Shown: positions 9,088 through 17,443 of the stretch, piece by piece
How the letters are laid out: each line of letters begins with the position of its first letter
Position numbering within the stretch: position 1 is the first letter of the stretch
Assembly: GCA_015057505.1 (NCBI GenBank)
Contig: SVEG01000005.1
Span: 62,001 to 126,000, forward strand
From: Lachnospiraceae bacterium
Lineage (GTDB): Bacteria; Bacillota; Clostridia; Lachnospirales; Lachnospiraceae
Length of the DNA stretch: 64,000 bases
Reading direction: 5' to 3'
Made by a program: the position numbers and the translations under genes
The notes under the pieces: model-generated
Seen by the model: the letters and a program-made list of their open reading frames with translations, nothing else
Databases searched by the model: none
Told to the model about the DNA's origin: nothing

Positions 9088-10380
9088 TTATTCTTCAAAT
9101 CTAACTTTAATTGAATTTGCATGTGCTGTCAAGCTTTCAGCCTCCGCAAAGCTGATAATATCTTTGTGAATTACTTCAAGTGCTTCTCTTGAGTATGAAA
9201 TAATACTTGACTTCTTAATAAAGTCATCAACACTAAGCGCAGAGAAGAATTTCGCTGTTCCGTTGGTCGGAAGTACGTGGTTAGGGCCTGCGAAATAATC
9301 ACCGAGAGGCTCTGAGCTGTACTCTCCGATGAAAATAGCACCTGCATTACGAATCTTAGTCATTGTCGTAAACGGATCCTTGGTTACGATTTCAAGGTGC
9401 TCTGATGCAATATCGTTAGCAATGTCAATAACATCATCCATGTTGTCCGCTATAAGTATATAGCCGTAGTTCTCAAGTGATGCCTCAAGAATTGACTTTC
9501 TTGAAAGCTGTGCCACAAACTTGTCAACCTCTTCCGATACCTTCTTCGCAAGCTCCTCGCTTGTTGTAACGAGGATTGCAGAAGCAAGCTCGTCATGCTC
9601 TGCCTGTGAGAGCAAATCTGCCGCAACGTATCTGGGATTGGCTGTCTCGTCCGCAATTACAAGGATCTCACTCGGGCCCGCAATTGAATCAATGCTTACA
9701 TGTCCGTAAACTGCCTTCTTTGCAAGGGCAACATAGATATTACCCGGACCTACAATCTTATCAACCTTCGGAATGCTCTCCGTGCCGTAAGCAAGTGCCG
9801 CAATCGCCTGTGCACCGCCTACCTTATAAATCACATCAACACCTGCTTCTTTTGCCGCAACAAGAGTTCCGGCGTAAATCTTACCGTCTTTTCCCGGAGG
9901 TGTTGTCATTACTATCTCGTCAACACCCGCAACCTTTGCAGGAATTACATTCATAAGTACTGATGAAGGATATGCCGCCTTACCGCCCGGCACATATACG
10001 CCTACGCGCTGAAGTGCTGTAATCTTCTGTCCGAGGATTGTTCCGTCGGGCTTTGAGTCAAACCAGCTGAACTGACGCTGTTTTTCGTGATATTCACGAA
10101 TATTCTTCATAGCTTTACGAATTACTTCAAGAAGTCCTGCATCTATCTCATCATATGCTGCCTTAATCTCTTCTTCCGTAACTACGATATTGTCTGCATT
10201 AAGATCATAGCCGTCAAACTGCTTCGTGTATGAAAATACTGCTGCATCCTTCTCTTCCTTTACTGCAGCAAGGATTGTATTAACCCTGCTCTCATACTCT
10301 GTATACTGGTTTGGGCTTCTTTTTAAAAGATTTTCCAAAACATTCTTACGTGACTGTTCGTCTAATTTAATTGTTCTCAT
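9088..10380 (-). CDS. hisD: Histidinol dehydrogenase HisD
   Basis: At 430 residues this has the normal HisD length. Recognisable segments are YVPGGKAAYPSSVLM, VGGAQAIAALAYGTESIP, GPGNIYVA and the zinc and catalytic region AGPSEILVIAD followed by LLSQAEHDELA and SEHLEI. The enzyme oxidises histidinol to histidine with two NAD+. A GAGGAAG ribosome binding site precedes the ATG. It is 77 bases after hisG; the spacing leaves room for a weak internal element but none is evident. Confidence 0.96.
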   Translation of the reverse strand: MRTIKLDEQSRKNVLENLLKRSPNQYTEYESRVNTILAAVKEEKDAAVFSYTKQFDGYDLNADNIVVTEEEIKAAYDEIDAGLLEVIRKAMKNIREYHEKQRQFSWFDSKPDGTILGQKITALQRVGVYVPGGKAAYPSSVLMNVIPAKVAGVDEIVMTTPPGKDGKIYAGTLVAAKEAGVDVIYKVGGAQAIAALAYGTESIPKVDKIVGPGNIYVALAKKAVYGHVSIDSIAGPSEILVIADETANPRYVAADLLSQAEHDELASAILVTTSEELAKKVSEEVDKFVAQLSRKSILEASLENYGYILIADNMDDVIDIANDIASEHLEIVTKDPFTTMTKIRNAGAIFIGEYSSEPLGDYFAGPNHVLPTNGTAKFFSALSVDDFIKKSSIISYSREALEVIHKDIISFAEAESLTAHANSIKVRFEE

Positions 10381-10457
10381 ATCTGTCTTCCTCTTCTATT
10401 CTGTGAATATTTTTATCAACTTACAGTTGTCTTTTTCAAATATATGTACTGTGGGTC

Positions 10458-11108
10458 TTATGCATCCTTCTTACTCTGCAAATACGCACGAACTTCTGTA
10501 ATAAGCTTTGTAATACGCTCTTTTTCCATCTTCATACTAACCTGGTTAACAACCATTCTTGCAGAAAGCGGGCAAATTTCTTCAAGCACCTGAAGTCCGT
10601 TAGCCTTAAGTGTTGAGCCTGTCTCAACAATATCCACTATTACTTCAGACAAACCTACAATCGGAGCAAGTTCTACAGAGCCATGAAGCTTGATTATTTC
10701 CACAGTCTGATGCTTCTGATTATAAAAATAATCCTTCGCAATATTCGGATATTTTGTTGCAACACGAATAAGTTCTTTATGCTTTAAAAGCTCTGCGCTT
10801 GATTCCGGTCCGATTACACACATACGGCACTTCGCCATATCAAGATCTATAACCTCGAACAACTTGCGGCCTTCCTCAAGAATTGTGTCCTTACCGACAA
10901 TACCGATGTCAGCCGCACCATACTCAACATATGTAGGCACATCACTTGCCTTTGAAAGGATAAACTTTAACTTATACTCTTCATTAGTAAAAATAAGCTT
11001 TCTCGTATCCTTATCCCTCATCTCGGCGCAATCAATACCCATATGCTCAAATATATCAAAAATCTTTCCAAGTCTTCCTTTAGCCAATGCTATTGTTAAA
11101 TATCTCAT
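10458..11108 (-). CDS. hisG: ATP phosphoribosyltransferase, short form HisG
   Basis: The 216-residue protein begins MRYLTIALAKGRLG and includes the EYGAADIGIVGKD segment and the PRPP-binding VDIVETGSTLKANGL. It is the short HisG type, which lacks the C-terminal regulatory domain of about 80 residues and needs a HisZ partner for activity and feedback inhibition. No hisZ is present in the window. This is the first structural gene of the operon; a GGAGG ribosome binding site lies 7 bases before the ATG, and an attenuator lies 46 bases upstream. Confidence 0.95.
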   Translation of the reverse strand: MRYLTIALAKGRLGKIFDIFEHMGIDCAEMRDKDTRKLIFTNEEYKLKFILSKASDVPTYVEYGAADIGIVGKDTILEEGRKLFEVIDLDMAKCRMCVIGPESSAELLKHKELIRVATKYPNIAKDYFYNQKHQTVEIIKLHGSVELAPIVGLSEVIVDIVETGSTLKANGLQVLEEICPLSARMVVNQVSMKMEKERITKLITEVRAYLQSKKDA

Positions 11109-11153
11109 TACAAGCCTCCAAATTTATTATAGTATCAGGCCTTTGTGCTTTCG

Positions 11154-11183
11154 CAAAAAAACCCGGGTTTGTTGTACCCGGGT
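11154..11183 (-). terminator. his operon attenuator terminator
   Basis: On the minus strand ACCCGGGT pairs with a second ACCCGGGT around a 7-base loop and is followed by seven T residues. It sits between the leader peptide and hisG, the position of a classical attenuation terminator. Confidence 0.9.
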
Positions 11184-11260
11184 GACAGTGTTCAAAAGGC
11201 TACTCATCATCACAGATACAAAACAACACAAAAAGCAATTGTATCCATGAAACTCCACAG

Positions 11261-11311
11261 TTACAATCGCGTTATGCCATGATGGTGATGATGATTAAAT
11301 ATGCAAAACAT
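11261..11311 (-). CDS. hisL: Histidine leader peptide
   Basis: A 16-codon reading frame on the minus strand encodes MFCIFNHHHHHGITRL. Five successive His codons (CAT CAT CAC CAT CAT) occupy 11279-11293. A GGAAGG ribosome binding site lies 8 bases before the ATG and a near-perfect promoter lies upstream. The His-codon run is complementary to GTGATGATG (rc of 11205-11213) between the leader and the attenuator. This is what is expected if a ribosome stalled on uncharged His-tRNA blocks one pairing and frees another strand to prevent termination. The peptide itself need have no function. It is too short for standard gene callers. Confidence 0.9.
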   Translation of the reverse strand: MFCIFNHHHHHGITRL

Positions 11312-11358
11312 ACCTTTGCCCTTCCTTTATGTATGATTATAAATAAATATCTTAAGTA

Positions 11359-11387
11359 ATTATACTTTTTTGCTCTGTTATTGTCAA
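11359..11387 (-). promoter_or_regulatory. his operon promoter
   Basis: Perfect SigA-type hexamers are present on the minus strand: TTGACA (11382-11387) and TATAAT (11359-11364) with a 17-base spacer. It drives the leader peptide and hisG operon and faces away from glyA. Confidence 0.85.
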
Positions 11388-11481
11388 GCACTACAATTAT
11401 AATTCTTATTTCCCATATTATATTCCCAAATCATCGTCAAAAAATTTTACACTATTATGTATTTATTTTTATGCACGTTTA

Positions 11482-11490
11482 TGTTATAAT
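11482..11490 (+). promoter_or_regulatory. glyA extended -10 promoter element
   Basis: TGTTATAAT gives a TG-extended TATAAT box 64 bases before the glyA ATG. The region where the -35 should lie is AT-rich with no good hexamer, so recognition would depend on the extended -10. Confidence 0.6.
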
Positions 11491-11554
11491 AAAAATGATA
11501 GTGTGTTTTTACACTTAAACGAAAATAATTTAAATTTACAACGGAGGTACATAT

Positions 11555-12793
11555 ATGTTTTCATTTGATGAAGTACAGTCTTTTGACGCTGAAGTTGCTT
11601 CTGCCATGGAGCAGGAACTCGGAAGACAGCGTAGCCACATCGAGCTTATCGCATCTGAGAACTTCGTAAGCAAGGCAGTTATGGCAGCTATGGGCAGCCC
11701 GCTTACCAACAAATATGCAGAAGGATATCCTGCAAAGAGATACTACGGCGGTTGCGAATACGTTGATATCGTAGAGAATCTTGCAATTGAGCGTGCAAAG
11801 AAATTATTTGGTTGTGACTATGCTAATGTTCAGCCCCACTCAGGTGCTCAGGCTAACATGGCAGTATTTTTCGCAATTGTTAACCCCGGCGACACAGTTA
11901 TGGGTATGAACTTAAATCACGGCGGACATCTTACACACGGAAGCCCTGTTAATATGTCAGGTAAGTATTTCAACATCGTTCCTTACGGTGTTAACGATGA
12001 CGGTTTCATCGACTATGATGAAGTAAGACGCATTGCTCTTGAGTGCCAGCCTAAGTTAATCGTTGCAGGTGCTAGTGCATACGCAAGAACAATTGACTTC
12101 AAGAAATTTAGAGAAATCGCTGACGAAGTTGGCGCAGTTCTCATGGTTGATATGGCTCACATCGCAGGTCTTGTTGCAGCAGGCCTTCATCCGAGTCCGT
12201 TCCCTCACGCACACGTAGTTACTACTACTACTCACAAGACACTTCGCGGACCTCGTGGCGGTATGATTCTTGCTAACGCAGAAGCCGCTGAGAAGTACAA
12301 CTTCAACAAGGCTATTTTCCCCGGAATCCAGGGTGGCCCTCTTATGCATGTAATCGCTGCAAAGGCAGTTTGTTTCAAGGAAGCATTAGAGCCTGCTTTC
12401 AAAGAGTATCAGCAGCAGATTCTTAAGAACGCTCAGGCACTTGCCAAAGCTCTTATCGCAAGAGGATTCAATATCGTTTCAGGCGGTACAGACAATCACC
12501 TCATGCTTGTTGATTTACAGAGCATGGGCGTTACAGGTAAGGAAGCTGAGAAGTTACTTGACGCAGCTAACATCACATGTAACAAGAACACAATCCCGAA
12601 CGACCCTCAGTCTCCTTTCGTAACAAGCGGTATCCGTCTCGGAACACCTGCCGTTACATCAAGAGGCATGAAGGAAGAAGACATGGAAGTAATCGCAGAA
12701 GCTATCTACTTAGTTATCAAGGATGTTGAGGCTAATAAGGATAAGGCTATGGCGATGGTTAAAGAGTTAACCGACAAATATCCGTTGTATTAA
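11555..12793 (+). CDS. glyA: Serine hydroxymethyltransferase
   Basis: The 412-residue protein matches GlyA throughout: [25 protein letters not shown], the motif [12 protein letters not shown] and the PLP-lysine region [16 protein letters not shown]. It is a cytoplasmic PLP enzyme that converts serine and tetrahydrofolate to glycine and methylene-tetrahydrofolate. ACGGAGG lies 8 bases before the ATG. It is transcribed divergently from the his operon and ends in its own terminator at 12816-12848. In this window it links to the serine operon (serC-serA) and the glycine-responsive symporter by substrate, not by position. Confidence 0.97.
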   Translation: MFSFDEVQSFDAEVASAMEQELGRQRSHIELIASENFVSKAVMAAMGSPLTNKYAEGYPAKRYYGGCEYVDIVENLAIERAKKLFGCDYANVQPHSGAQANMAVFFAIVNPGDTVMGMNLNHGGHLTHGSPVNMSGKYFNIVPYGVNDDGFIDYDEVRRIALECQPKLIVAGASAYARTIDFKKFREIADEVGAVLMVDMAHIAGLVAAGLHPSPFPHAHVVTTTTHKTLRGPRGGMILANAEAAEKYNFNKAIFPGIQGGPLMHVIAAKAVCFKEALEPAFKEYQQQILKNAQALAKALIARGFNIVSGGTDNHLMLVDLQSMGVTGKEAEKLLDAANITCNKNTIPNDPQSPFVTSGIRLGTPAVTSRGMKEEDMEVIAEAIYLVIKDVEANKDKAMAMVKELTDKYPLY

Positions 12794-12815
12794 TTAGATA
12801 TAACCTTATAAAAAC

Positions 12816-12848
12816 TTAGGGCGCCTGTTTTCGCAGACGCCCTATTTT
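12816..12848 (+). terminator. glyA terminator
   Basis: TAGGGCG..CTG pairs with CAG..CGCCCTA around a TTTTCG loop and is followed by TTTT. The stem is nearly symmetrical, and the convergent gene on the minus strand ends just beyond it, so it may act in both directions. Confidence 0.85.
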
Positions 12849-12853
12849 CAATT

Positions 12854-13195
12854 TCATGTAACTGTTTGATGAACCTCCACTATAGTAACCCAAACTGCTC
12901 TCCCATATTTTTTAGTAAGTTCATCTATTATTTGTCCCTTATTTTTACTCAGACTGCTTATTTCTACAATAATTACTTTTCCTTCATAATCAATCTTTAC
13001 CCCAATAATTCCCTCTCGCCATATATCATTTTCTAAGCGTTCTTCTTTAATCTCATCTCTCAGCTTTTTTAGTTCTTTATCTGAATATGTTTTGTCCTTC
13101 ATACCCATTTGGACAATTATGAAAACTCCTATCAACCCCAGAAACAGCGCAATAAATATCGGTATAATTATTTTTTTAAACATTGAACGCTTCAT
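12854..13195 (-). CDS. Small membrane-anchored protein of unknown function
   Basis: The product (about 113 residues) starts MKRSMFKKIIIPIFIALFLG and has one N-terminal transmembrane segment. It is followed by a charged, probably coiled segment (residues about 38-62) and a C-terminal alpha/beta region, presumably outside the membrane, ending in VHQTVT. I do not recognise a family. The ATG at 13195 is preferred because AGAGG lies 7 bases upstream; an earlier start at 13228 would overlap the glycosidase gene and has no such site. It is 10 bases downstream of the GH43 gene and probably co-transcribed with it. The terminator at 12816-12848 may also serve this gene. Confidence 0.6.
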   Translation of the reverse strand: MKRSMFKKIIIPIFIALFLGLIGVFIIVQMGMKDKTYSDKELKKLRDEIKEERLENDIWREGIIGVKIDYEGKVIIVEISSLSKNKGQIIDELTKKYGRAVWVTIVEVHQTVT

Positions 13196-13205
13196 CTCTA
13201 TACCT

Positions 13206-14489
13206 CTACTCAAAAGAAACCATCTCAAGTTCTACCAACTCAGTCTCTTTCGCCCCATTAAACATAATCCTCAAATTACATTTCTTCTTATCAAGCGAAA
13301 ACTCTCCTACTGCACTACCACTTCCTGCCTCAAGTTCAACCTCGCACACTTTCTCACCATCAGCATAAACAGAAGCCTTACAGTCCGCAAAAACATTACC
13401 TTCCAGCACAACCTTCCACTCTTTCTTCGCACTAAAATCCAGATAGCGATAACTAATTGCCGCTCCGTCTTTTGCATTCACAAGAGGGAAAACATCACCC
13501 TTATCAGTAAAGTATGCTCCACCTTCCACGCAGTAAGCATTCGTGGGCGAGAAACTCTTAGGAAGTGCAATCGTGTCAAGCGCCCCACTCGTTGTCATCT
13601 TAGTCTCTTTGATAAATCCTCCTACCTCGTCAACCTCTATCTTCTCAAGGCGTGCTCTTCTTGTATATTTACAGTTGTTGGACGAACCATGATAAAATAC
13701 ATACCACTCATCCTTAATCTTCACAATCGAACCATGATTGTTCCATGAAGACGGGTCGATTCCGTAGTTATTGATAATTGTTCCTCTTCGCTCATAAGGA
13801 CCGTACAATTCCTTGCTCACGGCATAATCAAGCTTTGTCGGATGCCCGCCGCGGTTAGGATATTCATCCACATACTCGCTCGCATAGACAATGCAAAACC
13901 AGTCTCCGATTTTACGAAGAGATGAGCCTTCGTGAAAGCCTTCCTTGCCTTCTTCCCTGCTTATAAGCGCCTCCACGTAAGTAGTCTCATCAAGTGAGCA
14001 CATATCGTCATTAAGCTTTGCCATATGGCAGTTTCCCTGTCCCCATGTATAATAGTAGTCCTCGCCCACTTTTAAAACACTGGGATCGATTCCTTTAATA
14101 TTTTCTCCCGCCATTGTAATCTGTCTTGGATTAACAAACGGTCCGTGCGGATAATCACTCTCGGCAACACCCTCCGTTCCGTCAGACTGACAAAAATACA
14201 TATAATACTTGCCGTCACGCTCCACTACATCAGGTGCCCACAAAAGACCGTCAGACCACGGAATCGTAGCCTCAATGCCCTCGCTAAGATAATCATTACG
14301 CGAAGCAAGCACCGGCCCATAGTCCGTCCACTCCTCAAGATTATCCACTAATGCTGAATACACATGATATTTGTAGCAGCAATATTCTCCTCCAAAAAGG
14401 TCTTTTGAACCGTACAGATATACTCTGTCTCCGAACACCTTCGGCTCACCGTCTGGAATATATGTACCTAAAGGTAAAAAAGGATTCAT
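13206..14489 (-). CDS. Glycoside hydrolase family 43 enzyme
   Basis: The 427-residue protein has a five-bladed GH43-type catalytic domain (about 1-300) and a C-terminal beta-rich module (about 310-427) resembling a carbohydrate-binding domain. The expected acidic residues are visible: Asp in YIPDGEP near residue 13, Asp in GIDPSVL and Glu in FHEGSSLRK. There is no signal peptide, so it is probably cytoplasmic and acts on short imported oligosaccharides. GH43 enzymes are mostly beta-xylosidases or alpha-L-arabinofuranosidases; the substrate cannot be fixed here. It lies 2 bases after a MATE exporter gene, with GGAGG before its ATG, and is likely in the same transcript. Confidence 0.85.
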   Translation of the reverse strand: MNPFLPLGTYIPDGEPKVFGDRVYLYGSKDLFGGEYCCYKYHVYSALVDNLEEWTDYGPVLASRNDYLSEGIEATIPWSDGLLWAPDVVERDGKYYMYFCQSDGTEGVAESDYPHGPFVNPRQITMAGENIKGIDPSVLKVGEDYYYTWGQGNCHMAKLNDDMCSLDETTYVEALISREEGKEGFHEGSSLRKIGDWFCIVYASEYVDEYPNRGGHPTKLDYAVSKELYGPYERRGTIINNYGIDPSSWNNHGSIVKIKDEWYVFYHGSSNNCKYTRRARLEKIEVDEVGGFIKETKMTTSGALDTIALPKSFSPTNAYCVEGGAYFTDKGDVFPLVNAKDGAAISYRYLDFSAKKEWKVVLEGNVFADCKASVYADGEKVCEVELEAGSGSAVGEFSLDKKKCNLRIMFNGAKETELVELEMVSFE

Positions 14490-14491
14490 TT

Positions 14492-15841
14492 TTATTCCTC
14501 CGCAATTCTTTTAAGCTTCCACTTACCTGAATAATATCTCGTAACCGGTATTATACAGCCGCAACCCCACGAAAGCGGTGTTGCAAGCCAAATCCCCAAA
14601 GTTCCCAGTGGGCCTACAAGCAAATATGCAAACAAAATTCTCGCTCCGAGTTCCGCAAGTCCCGCAACCATACAAATCTGCACGTCACCCGCGCCTCTGA
14701 TTACATTCTGATAGCTCTGCATTACTCCGGCAATAACATATGCCACACCTATAATCGACAAATACACTTCACCGATTGCAATAGCCTCGCCTGCCTTTTC
14801 AGGATCAAGGAATATTGTAAGCAGGTATGATTTTGTAAATAAAACAATAATTGCTATCACAACACTTGCACCCACCATAACAACAAGTGTCTGTCTGAGT
14901 GCTGTTTTTATTCTGTCATAATTGCCGATGCCTACATTCTGACCGGCAAATACCGACAGTGACATCCCTATTGATACAATAACCTGTATTGCAATTGTAT
15001 CTATCTTGGTCGAAGCCGTATACGCAGCTATTGTAGCCGGTCCGGCTGCATTTACAAGTCTCTGAACACTCATTCCTCCAAGCGAAATCATACATGACTG
15101 AAATGCCGACGGAATTCCCGTTCTTACAATCAAGCCTATCATATGCATGTCAGGTTTCCAATCAATATCAGTAAGATACAGTTCTTCTCTATGTCTTATA
15201 ATCCGCACAAAGCAAATAAGTGCCGAAACAATCTGTGCAATAATTGTTGCATATGCCACGCCTCGCACACCCATATCAAAGCCGATTACAAACAAAAAAT
15301 CAAGACCGATATTAATTACCGATGCAACACTAAGCGCATACAGAGGCGTCTTGGAATCTCCTACACTTCTTAAAATTGATGCAAGTGCATTAAATGCAGT
15401 CATACCAAATATGAACTTAAACATTATATTCATGTAACTTCTTGCATCGGCACGAACATTATTTTCAACAGGGACATCCAGAAGTTCAAGGAACAAATCA
15501 AGACCCAAATTACCTATAAGCATTGATACAGCCGTAAGCACTGCAATAATATAAAAAAGTGCAACTACAGTCTTTTTAAGCTTATCATACTGTCTGCTTC
15601 CGAAATACTGTGCAATAACAATTCCCGCACCACCACTTAACCCTCCGGCAAAAGCCACAAGAAAAAACAGCATGCTCCCTGTACTTCCGACTGCTGCAAG
15701 TGCATTATCTCCGACATATCGTCCGACTACCGCGGCATCCACAAGATTATAAATCTGCTGAAATATATTACCTATGAGCATCGGAACCGCAAACCCCATA
15801 ATGAGTTTTATCGGTTTACCCTCGGTCATATCCTTAACCAT
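14492..15841 (-). CDS. MATE-family efflux transporter
   Basis: This 449-residue integral membrane protein has about twelve hydrophobic segments. It carries family landmarks MLIGNIFQQIYNLVDAAVVGRYVG near the N terminus and a second-half repeat with AGQNVGIGNYDRIK. MATE proteins export cationic compounds with a sodium or proton gradient. GGAGG lies 6 bases before the ATG. It begins a short minus-strand unit with GH43 and a small membrane protein. The pairing with a glycosidase is odd for a drug exporter and could mean a sugar-linked substrate, though that is only inference. Confidence 0.92.
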   Translation of the reverse strand: MVKDMTEGKPIKLIMGFAVPMLIGNIFQQIYNLVDAAVVGRYVGDNALAAVGSTGSMLFFLVAFAGGLSGGAGIVIAQYFGSRQYDKLKKTVVALFYIIAVLTAVSMLIGNLGLDLFLELLDVPVENNVRADARSYMNIMFKFIFGMTAFNALASILRSVGDSKTPLYALSVASVINIGLDFLFVIGFDMGVRGVAYATIIAQIVSALICFVRIIRHREELYLTDIDWKPDMHMIGLIVRTGIPSAFQSCMISLGGMSVQRLVNAAGPATIAAYTASTKIDTIAIQVIVSIGMSLSVFAGQNVGIGNYDRIKTALRQTLVVMVGASVVIAIIVLFTKSYLLTIFLDPEKAGEAIAIGEVYLSIIGVAYVIAGVMQSYQNVIRGAGDVQICMVAGLAELGARILFAYLLVGPLGTLGIWLATPLSWGCGCIIPVTRYYSGKWKLKRIAEE

Positions 15842-15895
15842 AGTCTACCTCCGACTTATCTGCATACCGGACCAAATATCAATTTTCTCCAAATT

Positions 15896-17443
15896 TTAAA
15901 GATTCTCAGGTTCTTCCACATCTGTAATCTTACCAATCATAGCCTCGTACAAATCCAGACCATAACTTGTATGTCCGGGTTCTCTCGGAATCATTCTATA
16001 TGTTCTCATACCGTTATTTTTACGTTCTGCACTAAGAAACAGTGTATAATCAAGCTGCTGTGCAAAAACACTTCTCGTAAACTCGTAAAGATGCGTAACT
16101 ATAAGCACGGAACAACCAAGCTCAGCAAGAGCCTTAACAATTCCGCTCATAATAATTGCGCCCTCTTTTTCGGTAGTACTTGCAAAGGATTCGTTAAGAA
16201 GCAATAAGGAATTCGGACTAACCTCATTGATTATACCGTTCATTCGCTTAAGCTCCTCTTCAAGACGACCGGAATTCATGGAACTGTCTTCTCTTCTTGT
16301 GAAGTGTGTAAAAATATTATCATATATTCTTCCGATAAAAGTCTCTGCCGGAACCATCATTCCGCACTGGAAAAGCACCTGTGCAACACCTATACTTCTA
16401 AGGAACGTGGACTTACCACCTTGGTTAGCTCCTGTTACAAACAGAAGTCTCTTATCTCCCATTCTAAGTCCGTTGACTATCGGCTTTTTCTGTATATAAA
16501 TCGCATATGTAAGTTCATACAAACCGATATATGTTCCGTTGCCTTCTTCCGTTACATCCGGGAAACACAATGGAAGACCGATTTCATCGAGACGCTTATA
16601 GAAATTACCACATGCTGCATAAAATGCCATCTGAAGCTTTAACTGTTCAAAGAATTGCTCGAGTTCCTTAACAAAATCTTCGTACACTCTGAGAATATGC
16701 GCAATCGCAACCTTTTCTATCTCTTTGGCTTCAAGTCTGTCCTCATCTTCCTCCAGAGCAAATGCATTCTGTGTAAACATGAGGTTAACCTTCTCAACAA
16801 CTGACATTGTCTTAGCTGCCTTACGTCTTCTACGTCTGACAACATCATTGACAATAAGATTTTCCATCTTCATTCCGGCACCGCAGGTACCGCTTACCGT
16901 AAGCTTACCGCCCGCCGTCCAGAAATCAAGACTGTTAAGTTCCGCAAGAATCTTCGCCATCCTATCGTCGCTATATTCTTCTTTGAATCTCTCATAAAAA
17001 GATATCATTGCCTCAGAAGAAAAATTCGGACGATACTCACCAAGATAAAAGGAAAGCTTACTAAGCTGCTTCACAAGAAAATCCATGAAATTAAGAAGTT
17101 CTGTCACCATAGAAGCCGCCGCCATATCTCCTTTTCTGCGCTCATAGCCGTCATTATATTCATTAATACTCTTTACAGCAATTCTGGCTATATCATATAT
17201 CTGCATGAATTCGTCACGGCACTTAAGCGCATCCTTCATCATGCCTTGTCTGTATACAATATCCTCTTTTTTAAGAAGAGGTTTCATCATAACCTTGCTT
17301 GCCACCTGATAAAAATACTCATCTTCCCTCGACATTGTCTTGTAAATTATATGGAAATTAAGGTCTTTTACCAGATCTTCTTTTTTGGCATAACTGTTCT
17401 TTAAATCAAACTCCCTGTCGGGATATAAAAGCCATACTCTCAT
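15896..17443 (-). CDS. MutS-domain ATPase, second of a tandem pair
   Basis: The 515-residue protein has a helical, poorly conserved N-terminal part (about 1-320) and a C-terminal MutS-type ATPase domain. Its Walker A region reads TGANQGGKSTFLR (about residues 335-347), close to MutS TGPNMGGKST but with Gln for Met. The Walker B region reads SLLLLNESFAST, with Asn where MutS has Asp. No mismatch-recognition domain I (Phe-x-Glu) is seen, so it is unlikely to be MutS1; it is closer to the MutS-like and MutS2 ATPase core without a Smr nuclease domain. Its ATG overlaps the upstream stop (ATGA). The function is unknown; both copies probably act as one complex. Confidence 0.8.
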   Translation of the reverse strand: MRVWLLYPDREFDLKNSYAKKEDLVKDLNFHIIYKTMSREDEYFYQVASKVMMKPLLKKEDIVYRQGMMKDALKCRDEFMQIYDIARIAVKSINEYNDGYERRKGDMAAASMVTELLNFMDFLVKQLSKLSFYLGEYRPNFSSEAMISFYERFKEEYSDDRMAKILAELNSLDFWTAGGKLTVSGTCGAGMKMENLIVNDVVRRRRRKAAKTMSVVEKVNLMFTQNAFALEEDEDRLEAKEIEKVAIAHILRVYEDFVKELEQFFEQLKLQMAFYAACGNFYKRLDEIGLPLCFPDVTEEGNGTYIGLYELTYAIYIQKKPIVNGLRMGDKRLLFVTGANQGGKSTFLRSIGVAQVLFQCGMMVPAETFIGRIYDNIFTHFTRREDSSMNSGRLEEELKRMNGIINEVSPNSLLLLNESFASTTEKEGAIIMSGIVKALAELGCSVLIVTHLYEFTRSVFAQQLDYTLFLSAERKNNGMRTYRMIPREPGHTSYGLDLYEAMIGKITDVEEPENL

